Part shown: positions 1-6,391 of the stretch, piece by piece
How positions within the stretch are numbered: position 1 is the first letter of the stretch
Layout of the letters: the number at the start of each line of letters is the position of its first letter
From: an uncultured Hyphomicrobiales bacterium
GTDB lineage: Bacteria > Pseudomonadota > Alphaproteobacteria > Rhizobiales > Beijerinckiaceae
DNA length: 34,556 bases
Assembly (NCBI GenBank): GCA_903884435.1
Contig: CAISEY010000091.1
Span: forward strand, 1-34,556
Direction of reading: 5' to 3'
The notes under the pieces: generated by a model
What the model was told of the DNA's origin: nothing
Database searches by the model: none
What the model saw: the letters and a program-made list of their open reading frames with translations, nothing else
Made by a program: the position numbers and the translations under genes

Positions 1-574
1 CTGGACGGCGAAGGCGGAAGTCGGCTGCCGCGCCATTGTCTTCGGCCTTGGCGGCATCGGGCTGAACGTCATTCAGGGCCTGCGCCTCGCCGGCGCCGAA
101 CAGATCATCGGCGTCGACATCAACCCCGCGCGCAAGGCCATCGCGGAGAAATTCGGCATGACGCATTTCGTCAATCCGAAGGAGGTCGAGGGCGATCTCG
201 TGCCGTATCTCGTGAATCTCACGGACGGCGGCGCGGACTACACGTTCGACGCCACCGGCAATGTCACGGTCATGCGCCAGGCGCTGGAAGCCTGCCATCG
301 CGGCTGGGGCCAGTCGATCATCATCGGCGTCGCGCCTTCGGGCGCGGAAATCGCGACGCGGCCGTTCCAGCTCGTGACGGGCCGCGTCTGGAAGGGCACG
401 GCCTTCGGCGGCGCGCGCGGCCGCACCGACGTTCCGCGCATCGTCGACTGGTACATGGACGGCAAGATCAACATCGACGATCTCATCACCCACAAACTGC
501 CGCTGGAAAAGATCAACGACGCCTTCGATCTCATGCACTCCGGCGCGTCGATCCGCAGCGTCGTGGAATTTTAG
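1..574 (+). CDS. frmA: S-(hydroxymethyl)glutathione dehydrogenase / class III alcohol dehydrogenase, C-terminal part (5' end outside window)
   Basis: The gene is cut by the window start; the frame is open from base 2 and ends at the TAG at 572-574, giving about 190 residues, roughly the last half of this 370-residue family. The visible part starts at the Rossmann dinucleotide-binding region (FGLGGIGLNVIQG, followed by the acidic strand end GVDIN) and continues through the family-typical FDATGN, GVAPSG, KGTAFGG and HKLPLEKIND segments to the usual C-terminus. Enzymes of this family oxidise S-hydroxymethylglutathione with NAD+ in cytoplasmic formaldehyde detoxification, and also reduce S-nitrosoglutathione. 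The catalytic-zinc half lies upstream and cannot be checked. The stop overlaps the stop of the convergent amine oxidase gene by four bases. Family assignment is firm; that formaldehyde is the main substrate in this organism is inference. Confidence 0.93.
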   Translation, partial: WTAKAEVGCRAIVFGLGGIGLNVIQGLRLAGAEQIIGVDINPARKAIAEKFGMTHFVNPKEVEGDLVPYLVNLTDGGADYTFDATGNVTVMRQALEACHRGWGQSIIIGVAPSGAEIATRPFQLVTGRVWKGTAFGGARGRTDVPRIVDWYMDGKINIDDLITHKLPLEKINDAFDLMHSGASIRSVVEF

Positions 575-1806
575 GGAGCCGCGAGCGCGGCGTCCGCCGC
601 CGCGACTCCCGTTCTCCAGGCGCCATGCACGGTCGAGAAATCGTGTTTCGACACGGCCTCGCCCGCGAAGAAAATCCGCCCGTCCACCGGCGCCGCGAGC
701 TCGGCGCGCTCGTCGGAACAGCCTGGCAACGCGTGCGAATAGGAGCCGAGCGCGAAGGGGTCGCGCGCCCAGGCGGAACAGGCGACGGGCTTCAGCCGCT
801 TGCGCGCGTCGTTGCCGAGCGCGCCCGCGAGATCGTCGATGGCGTAGTCGGCGAAGGCCGCCGCGCCGCCCGCCTCGAGCTCCAGCGCGAAAGCCCCGCC
901 GAAATAGGCCTCGATCAGCGGACGACCGAACGGGCGAAGGTGATAGGAGCCCATGCCCACCTTGTCGCGCGCGCCATACAGCCGCCCGTCGACGGGAAGG
1001 TCGTCGGCGCCCGCGACGGACAGAAACAGCTTGTCGGCGACGCCGAGCGGCAGGCGCGACGCGGCGTCGATCTTTCGGGGCAAGGCGGGAGAGAACCGCA
1101 CGGCCTCGCCGGCGATGAGATTTGTCGGCAACGTCACGATGAGCTTGCCCGCCGTGAAGACGCCGCGCGTCGTCGCGACGCGCAAGCGCGCTCCGGAATG
1201 TTCGATCAGCGTCGCCGCGCAATCGAAGGCGACGGGCAATCCCTCGCAGAGCCTCGCGACAAGCGCGCCCAGGCCGGCTGGCGCGCGCCAGTTGACGCCG
1301 GAATCCGCGTATCGGTCGAAATCGACGACGGAGAGCCGGTCGAGTTCGACCCCGTTCACATAGGTCGAGCCCGCGTCGATGAGCGTGTTCCAGCGGCAGC
1401 CTGGCTCCAGAAGCTCCGCCGCCGGACGGTCGCGACCTTCCGCCGCGGCCCGTTCCAGACGCTCGTAAAACGAGTTCCAGGCGCGCCGGTATTCGCGCTG
1501 GTCGGCGAGCGAAAAATCTCGGGAGTCGAATTCCTTCTGCCAGGGCGGCGTCGAACGGTCGATATCGAACCCCGCGGCCCCGGCCTCGGCGACCAGGGGA
1601 TTGGTTTCGGCGGAATGAAACCAGCCGCAGCCGAGATCGACGGGATACCCGCCCTCCATCGCCGTCCAGGCGCGCCCGCCGGGCCGCGCGCGCGCCTCGA
1701 TCATGGCGAACCGCGCGCCGGCCCGCGCCAGACGGCGCGCCGCGGCGACGCCGGCCGCGCCGGCGCCGATGACAAGGATGTCGGGATCGTCGGGAATATG
1801 TGTCAT
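571..1806 (-). CDS. FAD-dependent amine oxidase family protein (flavin monoamine oxidase-like)
   Basis: A 411-residue protein. The N-terminus has the FAD-binding beta-alpha-beta motif (VIGAGAAGVAAARRL, residues about 12-26), the acidic ribose-binding residue in MIEAR, and the GGRAW segment typical of the amine oxidase/polyamine oxidase superfamily. The C-terminus has the second FAD contact (FFAGEAVSKHDFSTVHGA). There is no signal peptide, so it is probably cytoplasmic. The superfamily oxidises primary or polyamines, amino acids or carotenoid-like compounds; the substrate cannot be read from sequence. The start is the ATG at 1804-1806; I see no good Shine-Dalgarno sequence. The stop (TAA) overlaps the frmA stop in a TTAG arrangement. 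An aldehyde-generating oxidase beside a formaldehyde-handling dehydrogenase is suggestive, but they are on opposite strands, so the link is weak. Confidence 0.85.
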   Translation of the reverse strand: MTHIPDDPDILVIGAGAAGVAAARRLARAGARFAMIEARARPGGRAWTAMEGGYPVDLGCGWFHSAETNPLVAEAGAAGFDIDRSTPPWQKEFDSRDFSLADQREYRRAWNSFYERLERAAAEGRDRPAAELLEPGCRWNTLIDAGSTYVNGVELDRLSVVDFDRYADSGVNWRAPAGLGALVARLCEGLPVAFDCAATLIEHSGARLRVATTRGVFTAGKLIVTLPTNLIAGEAVRFSPALPRKIDAASRLPLGVADKLFLSVAGADDLPVDGRLYGARDKVGMGSYHLRPFGRPLIEAYFGGAFALELEAGGAAAFADYAIDDLAGALGNDARKRLKPVACSAWARDPFALGSYSHALPGCSDERAELAAPVDGRIFFAGEAVSKHDFSTVHGAWRTGVAAADAALAAP

Positions 1807-1915
1807 GCGCCCGGAGAGATAGGCGCCGGCGGCCCGCGCGTCCAGCGCGATCGCGGCAATCGACAGGAACAGTCAAATCTGTTTTTGTGTCCGGGAAACT
1901 CTCGGGAGGACTTGA

Positions 1916-2440
1916 ATGAACGATCCAGCGAATTCAGCCGACGCGCTTCACGGCGCCGGCATCATACAGGCCGTCAAGGACGCCGGCGTCAGCTACGTCC
2001 TGTCGGTGCCCGATCTGCACACGGCGAAAGGCTTGCTGACGCCAATCACGTCCGACAAGGATCTCACGCTCATCCGCACCTGCAAGGAAGACGAGACGTT
2101 CGGAATTTCCGCCGGCCTGACCTATGGCGACAAGCGCGCTCTGATCCTCATCCAGTACACGGGCTTCCTCTACGCGATGAACGCCATCCGCGCGATCGCC
2201 TGCGAACACAAGCAGCCGATGGTGATGATGATCGGCCTGCTCTCGAAAGAGGTCGGGGTCGCCCCGCAGCAGTCCAGGCGCTTCGGCCTGCGCATCATCG
2301 AGCCGATCCTCGACGTCATGGGAATCGAGCGTCACTACATCGACACGGACGCCGACGTTTCGAAGATCACGCCGGCCATCAAAAAGGCCTACGAGACCTC
2401 CTCGCCCGTCGCCATGCTCATCGGCCGCAAGCCCGTCTGA
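1916..2440 (+). CDS. Thiamine-diphosphate-dependent 2-oxo acid decarboxylase, alpha (PYR-domain) subunit; sulfopyruvate decarboxylase-like
   Basis: A 174-residue protein corresponding to the pyrimidine-binding (PYR) half of a ThDP enzyme. The conserved catalytic Glu is visible in TCKEDETFGISAGL: Glu58 stands nine residues before the Gly, as in other ThDP enzymes. Segments VLSVPDLHT near the start and LIGRKPV at the end fit split sulfopyruvate/phosphonopyruvate decarboxylase alpha subunits. A strong ribosome-binding site (GGGAGGA, 1904-1910) lies five bases before the ATG. The beta subunit follows 50 bp downstream, so the two should assemble into one enzyme with the active site at the interface. 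Known split relatives decarboxylate 3-sulfopyruvate or 3-phosphonopyruvate. The neighbouring amidohydrolase and solute receptors suggest a role in catabolism of an imported acid; the actual substrate is unknown. Confidence 0.82.
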   Translation: MNDPANSADALHGAGIIQAVKDAGVSYVLSVPDLHTAKGLLTPITSDKDLTLIRTCKEDETFGISAGLTYGDKRALILIQYTGFLYAMNAIRAIACEHKQPMVMMIGLLSKEVGVAPQQSRRFGLRIIEPILDVMGIERHYIDTDADVSKITPAIKKAYETSSPVAMLIGRKPV

Positions 2441-2490
2441 AAAGACCCGCCGGTTTGAGCTCAACGCGCTCCAATTCAGGAACAAGCCCC

Positions 2491-3051
2491 ATGATGAACC
2501 GCCGCGCCTGCCTTGAAATTCTCAAGAAGCAGATCACCGACGAGATTTGCGTCGCCACCTATTCCACCGCCTCGGAATGGATCGAGGTCAACGACCGTCC
2601 GCTGAATTATTTCTCCTTCGGCGCGATGGGCCTCGCCTCCTCGCACGGCCTCGGCCTCGCGCTGGCCCGGCCCGAGCGCAAGGTTGTCGTGCTCGACGGC
2701 GACGGAAGCTGCCTGATGAATCTCGGCACGCTCGTCACCATCGCCGCCGCGAAGCCGAAGAACTTCATCCACACCGTCTGGCACAACGGCAGCTACGAGG
2801 CCAACGGCGGCCACCCGCTGCCGAACCGCGACGTGGATTTCGCGGGCATGGCCAGGTCCGCCGGCATCGGCAAGGTTTACCGGCTCGACGACATTCGCAA
2901 TTTCGAACAGCAGATCGGCGCCATCCTGAAGGAAGAAGGCCCGGTTTTCGTCGAAATCATCATTGAACAGGGCCCGCTCGGCCCGCGCTCCTACGACGAG
3001 ATGTACAGCCCCGCGCGGCGCAAGAAGCTGCGCGAAGTGCTCGGCGCGTAA
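2491..3051 (+). CDS. Thiamine-diphosphate-dependent decarboxylase, beta (PP-domain) subunit
   Basis: A 186-residue protein carrying the cofactor diphosphate/Mg-binding half. The ThDP motif is visible: GDGS at residues 70-73 and its metal-binding partner Asn99 in [10 protein letters not shown]. The first Asn of the usual NN pair is His here. [17 protein letters not shown] just before it is the typical helix of sulfopyruvate decarboxylase beta and related PP domains. The start is the ATG at 2491, which gives the family-normal N-terminus ([11 protein letters not shown]). The same frame stays open far upstream, but only as antisense to the amine oxidase and in a wrong frame over the alpha gene. 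It forms an operon with the alpha gene. A GC-rich hairpin at 3076-3105 follows. The pair looks complete and functional. Confidence 0.85.
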   Translation: MMNRRACLEILKKQITDEICVATYSTASEWIEVNDRPLNYFSFGAMGLASSHGLGLALARPERKVVVLDGDGSCLMNLGTLVTIAAAKPKNFIHTVWHNGSYEANGGHPLPNRDVDFAGMARSAGIGKVYRLDDIRNFEQQIGAILKEEGPVFVEIIIEQGPLGPRSYDEMYSPARRKKLREVLGA

Positions 3052-3075
3052 GCCGGGGTTTCCACGCGACCGGTT

Positions 3076-3105
3076 CGCCGGGGTCCGGTTCGCGCCGCCC
3101 CGGCG
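3076..3105 (+). terminator. GC-rich hairpin after the decarboxylase beta gene, possible terminator or attenuator
   Basis: CGCCGGGG (3076-3083) pairs perfectly with CCCCGGCG (3098-3105) around a 14-base loop, 25 bp after the beta-subunit stop and followed by ATTTC rather than a proper U-run. It could end or reduce transcription before the amidohydrolase gene, or protect the upstream mRNA from decay. The lack of a U-tract makes classical intrinsic termination uncertain. Confidence 0.4.
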
Positions 3106-3170
3106 ATTTCAGGCGACGCGAACGCGCTCGCCGTCACGCCTTGCGGGCCCGCGCGAACCGCGCCATCATG

Positions 3171-3191
3171 CCTCCCGAACAACGAGGGAGG
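3171..3191 (+). promoter_or_regulatory. Hairpin masking the Shine-Dalgarno of the amidohydrolase gene
   Basis: CCTCCC (3171-3176) is perfectly complementary to GGGAGG (3186-3191), separated by a 9-base A-rich loop. GGGAGG is the only good ribosome-binding sequence before the amidohydrolase start (GTG at 3198, six bases further on; ATG at 3192 abuts it directly). In the folded RNA the site would be buried, so translation should depend on melting, a ligand or protein, or coupling to upstream translation. The pairing is seen directly; the regulatory role is inference. Confidence 0.5.
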
Positions 3192-3197
3192 ATGTCC

Positions 3198-4304
3198 GTG
3201 AGTGAATCCCGCGACGATTGCGCCTGCTGTCCCCCGCCCCTCTCCCTTCGTCCGCGCTCGACGCGCCGGACTTTTCTCGCCGGCTCCATCGCCTGCGCGA
3301 GCCTCGCCGCGGCGCCGCGCGTTCATGCGCAGGCGCGAATGACGGCGCCTCCCGGCCCGAAGCCGGGCCGCGTCGATATTCATCATCACTTCATGCCGCC
3401 GCGATACATGCGGGAAGAAAACGAGCGGCTGAAATTCGAGCACAATCTCGCCGCCAGCGCGCTGTTGTCGTGGACGCCTCAAAAGACGCTTGAGTCCATG
3501 GACGAGGCCGGCATCCAGACCGCCATCGCCTCCATTTCGACGCCCGGCGTCTGGTTCGGCGACGTCGCGGCGGGCCGGCGGCTCGCGCGCGAGTGGAACG
3601 ACTACGCCGCCGAGCAGATCAAAACCTTCCCCGGAAGATTTGGCCTGTTCGCGACGATCCCCCTGCCCGACATCGAGGGCTCCCTGAAGGAGATCGAATA
3701 CGCGCTGGACGTGCTGAAGGCCGACGGAATCGGCCTGCTCTCGACCTACGACGGCAAATATCCCGGCGACGCCGCGTTCAGGCCCGTGTTCGAGGAACTC
3801 AACCGCCGCGGGGCGGTGGTGTTCTTCCACCCCACCGCGGCCGCCTGCTGTGGAAACGTGTTGCCGGGCGTCGCGCCGCAATCCATCGAATATCCCTTCG
3901 ATTCCGCGCGCGCCATCGTCAGCCTGCTCATTGGCGGAACGATTTTCCGCTCGCCCGACATCAAATGGATTTTCTCCCACGGTGGCGGCGCGATCGGAGC
4001 CATCGCCGGGCGGATCGATGGCAACATTGGCCACGACAAGCGCTTCGAGCAATTTTTCCCGCGGGGCTTGATGGCCGAACTCGGCAAGCTCTACTACGAC
4101 ACCGCCAGCGCCAATTCCGCGCCCTCGCTCGCCGCGTTGAGGGAAATCGCGCCGGTTTCGCACTTGCTGTTCGGCTCGGACGCGCCGTTCAGCCCGACCG
4201 TGAAGGCCGCCAGGGCGATCGAGGCCTATCCCTTCAACGACGCCGACCGCGCCGCCATCGACCGCGGCAACGCGCTGGCGCTGCTGCCGCGCCTGCGCGC
4301 CTGA
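3198..4304 (+). CDS. Tat-exported amidohydrolase family protein (ACMSD-like, amidohydrolase 2)
   Basis: About 368 residues from the GTG at 3198, chosen because GGGAGG (3186-3191) lies six bases upstream; the ATG at 3192 would touch that site and adds only two residues. A twin-arginine signal ([10 protein letters not shown] followed by a hydrophobic stretch and VHAQA) predicts export of a folded, metal-loaded enzyme to the periplasm. The mature part starts with the metal motif VDIHHHF (H62/H64). Later come a HPT segment, [10 protein letters not shown] with another likely metal His, and FGSDAPF with the family's late Asp. This matches the amidohydrolase-2/ACMSD branch, which hydrolyses or decarboxylates small aromatic or cyclic acids. 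It sits between the ThDP decarboxylase pair and two solute receptors. A periplasmic member could pre-process a substrate before uptake; that is inference, and the substrate is unknown. Confidence 0.82.
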   Translation: MSESRDDCACCPPPLSLRPRSTRRTFLAGSIACASLAAAPRVHAQARMTAPPGPKPGRVDIHHHFMPPRYMREENERLKFEHNLAASALLSWTPQKTLESMDEAGIQTAIASISTPGVWFGDVAAGRRLAREWNDYAAEQIKTFPGRFGLFATIPLPDIEGSLKEIEYALDVLKADGIGLLSTYDGKYPGDAAFRPVFEELNRRGAVVFFHPTAAACCGNVLPGVAPQSIEYPFDSARAIVSLLIGGTIFRSPDIKWIFSHGGGAIGAIAGRIDGNIGHDKRFEQFFPRGLMAELGKLYYDTASANSAPSLAALREIAPVSHLLFGSDAPFSPTVKAARAIEAYPFNDADRAAIDRGNALALLPRLRA

Positions 4305-4329
4305 ACCATCGACTCACCGGGAGAACGCC

Positions 4330-5346
4330 ATGATTCATCTTCGACGCCGCGAACTCGTCGCCGGCGGCCTCGCCGCCCTCGCGACGCGCGCTTCGGCCCA
4401 GGCGCCGCGCGAACGCGTGAAAATCGGCGTGCTGCCAACCGCGGGCGCCGGCCCCATGTTCGTCGCGCTGGCGAAGGGATATTTCGCCGCGGAGGGGCTC
4501 GACGCGGAGATCGTCAAGTTCGACAACGCCCAGACGCTGGCGGTCTCCATCGCCGCGGGCGATCTCGATTTCGGCGCGACGAGCCTCGCCGTCGGATTCT
4601 ACAATCTCGCGGCGCAGGGCGTCATGCGCATCATCGCGGCCCAGGGCCGCGACAACGCCGGCTTCCCCAACAATGGCTATGTCGTCTCCAACGAGGCGTG
4701 GGAAAAGGGCCTGCGTTCCTTCAAGGACATGAAGGGCCACACGGTCGGCGTTTCGACGCTTGGCTCCGCGCCGCATTATTGCGTCGGCCTCATCGCGGAC
4801 AAGTACGGATTCCCCATGTCGAGCGTCAACGTCGAGACGCTCAAGACCAACCCCAACATCGTCGCGACCATCGCCGGCAACCGCGTCGATTCCGCCATCA
4901 CGCCCTCGACCTTCGCGCTCTCCATCGCGCGCGCGAACCAGGGCAAGCTGATCGGCTGGATCGGCGACGAGGCGCCCTGGCAACTGGGCGCCGCCTACAC
5001 ATCGACGAAAATCGCCGACGGCCGCGCGGAATTCGTCGACAGGTTCCTGCGCGCCTACCGGCGCGGCATGGTCGATTACGCGGACGCCTTCATCGCCCCG
5101 GACGGCTCGCGCAAGGACGGCCCGACGGCGGACGCCATTCTCGCGATCATGTCGAGGGATCTGGACCAGCCCGCCGAATTGCTGCGCGCCGGCATCACCT
5201 GGGTCGATCGCGAGGCGCGGCTCGACGCGGCGGACATCCGGCGGCAAATCGCCTGGTACAAGACGCAGGGGCTGATCGAGGGCGCCGTCGACGCGGCGGC
5301 CCTCGTGGACAAACGCTACGCCGGGATTCTTCCCGGCAAGGAATAG
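4330..5346 (+). CDS. Periplasmic solute-binding protein, NMT1/SsuA-TauA type (copy 1 of a tandem pair)
   Basis: A 338-residue protein with a signal peptide containing three arginines and a hydrophobic core (HLRRRELVAGG to TRASAQA), which may be Tat-type. The mature part begins VKIGVLPTAGAGPMFVALAKGYF, followed by EGLDAEIVKF and AAGDLDFGATS, the hallmark layout of NMT1/THI5-like and SsuA/TauA receptors for sulfonates, nitrate, pyrimidines or aromatic acids. A ribosome-binding site (GGGAG) precedes the ATG, and the gene begins 25 bp after the amidohydrolase, so it probably shares its transcript. No ABC permease or ATPase gene is nearby in the window, so the partner must be encoded elsewhere. 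The next gene is a close paralogue. Ligand unknown. Confidence 0.88.
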   Translation: MIHLRRRELVAGGLAALATRASAQAPRERVKIGVLPTAGAGPMFVALAKGYFAAEGLDAEIVKFDNAQTLAVSIAAGDLDFGATSLAVGFYNLAAQGVMRIIAAQGRDNAGFPNNGYVVSNEAWEKGLRSFKDMKGHTVGVSTLGSAPHYCVGLIADKYGFPMSSVNVETLKTNPNIVATIAGNRVDSAITPSTFALSIARANQGKLIGWIGDEAPWQLGAAYTSTKIADGRAEFVDRFLRAYRRGMVDYADAFIAPDGSRKDGPTADAILAIMSRDLDQPAELLRAGITWVDREARLDAADIRRQIAWYKTQGLIEGAVDAAALVDKRYAGILPGKE

Positions 5347-5359
5347 ACGGGAGCCGACG

Positions 5360-6355
5360 ATGCTTGTTCGCCTGCTGGCCCTCCTCGCCGTCCTCGCCGC
5401 GTGCGCGGCCTCCGTTTCGCGGGCCGAGACCGTTAAAATCGGCGTGCTGCAAACCGCCGGCGCCGGGCCCATGTATATCGCCCGCGACAAGGGACATTTC
5501 GCGCGCGAGGGTCTCGAAGCCGACATCGTCGCTTTCGACAATTCGCAGACGCTCGCGGTCTCCATCGCGTCCGGCGATCTCGACTTTGGCGCGACTTCGC
5601 TCTCCATCGGCTTCTACAATCTGGCGGCGCGCGGCGTGCTTCGCATGATCGCGGCCCAGGGCCGCGACGCGCCGGGCTTTCCCAACAATGGCGTCGTGGT
5701 CTCGAACGGCGCCTGGGAAAAGGGACTGCGCGGATTCGCGGACCTGCGCGGTCATTCCATCGGCCTGCCGACGCCCGGCTCGGGGCCGCACTACGCCTTC
5801 GGCCTCCTCGCCGAAAAACATGGAATTCCCCTGTCGGCGCTGGACATCCAGTGGACGAAATCCTCGGCGAATCTCACGGTGGCGCTCGCCTCGAACCGGA
5901 TCGACGCGGGCGTCACCCCCTCGATCAACGCGCTCTCGTTGCAGCGCAACGGACAGGCGAAACTGCTGGGCTGGATCGGCGATGAAACGCCGTGGCAACT
6001 CGGCGCCGCCTACACGTCCACGAACCACGCCAACGGCAAGCAGGCGCTGGTCGAGAAATTCCTGCGCGCCTACCGCGCGGGGATGCGCGACTACCACGAC
6101 GCCTTCGTCACGCCCGACGGCAAGCGCCGCGACAACACGACGGCGGACGAAATGCTCGCCATCATGTCGAAGGCGCTCGACCAGCCGGCGGACCTGTTGC
6201 GCGAGGGGATCACATATGTCGATCGCGACGCGCGGCTGGACGGCCGGGACATCGCGCGGCAAATCGCCTGGCACAGGGCGCGGGGATTGCTCGAGGGAAA
6301 CGTCGACGCGGGCGACCTGCTGGACAGGCGGTATGTGACTCTGTTGCCGGAATAG
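5360..6355 (+). CDS. Periplasmic solute-binding protein, NMT1/SsuA-TauA type (copy 2 of a tandem pair)
   Basis: A 331-residue paralogue of the preceding gene, starting 13 bp after its stop with its own ribosome-binding site (GGGAG before the ATG). The signal peptide is ordinary Sec type (LLALLAVLAACAASVSRA) and lacks the arginine cluster of copy 1. The mature proteins align without large gaps and share long identical blocks: SGDLDFGATSL versus AGDLDFGATSL, GFYNLAA, AAQGRD, GFPNNG, WIGDE followed by PWQLGAAYTST, and FLRAYR. The middle of the protein (residues about 135-180), expected to line the ligand cleft, differs more (QWTKSSANLT versus ETLKTNPNIV). This fits a duplication followed by ligand divergence. 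Again no permease or ATPase is adjacent. Confidence 0.88.
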   Translation: MLVRLLALLAVLAACAASVSRAETVKIGVLQTAGAGPMYIARDKGHFAREGLEADIVAFDNSQTLAVSIASGDLDFGATSLSIGFYNLAARGVLRMIAAQGRDAPGFPNNGVVVSNGAWEKGLRGFADLRGHSIGLPTPGSGPHYAFGLLAEKHGIPLSALDIQWTKSSANLTVALASNRIDAGVTPSINALSLQRNGQAKLLGWIGDETPWQLGAAYTSTNHANGKQALVEKFLRAYRAGMRDYHDAFVTPDGKRRDNTTADEMLAIMSKALDQPADLLREGITYVDRDARLDGRDIARQIAWHRARGLLEGNVDAGDLLDRRYVTLLPE

Positions 6356-6391
6356 ACGCGAACCCCGGTCATCCCGCGCTGGCGGCGCGAC

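Noticed and set aside
1868-1886. AACAG/CTGTT dyad followed by a T-run upstream of the decarboxylase alpha gene
   Set aside because: The stem is only 5 bp and A/T-rich, and no plus-strand gene ends just upstream; it is too weak to call a terminator.
625-3051. An 808-codon open frame on the plus strand
   Set aside because: Its first part is antisense to the amine oxidase and its middle is the wrong frame of the decarboxylase alpha gene. Only the part from 2491 is a real gene, annotated separately.
3141-3197. Longer amidohydrolase starts (TTG 3141, ATG 3168)
   Set aside because: They would place the Shine-Dalgarno GGGAGG inside the coding region and add an Arg-rich stretch before an already complete Tat signal.
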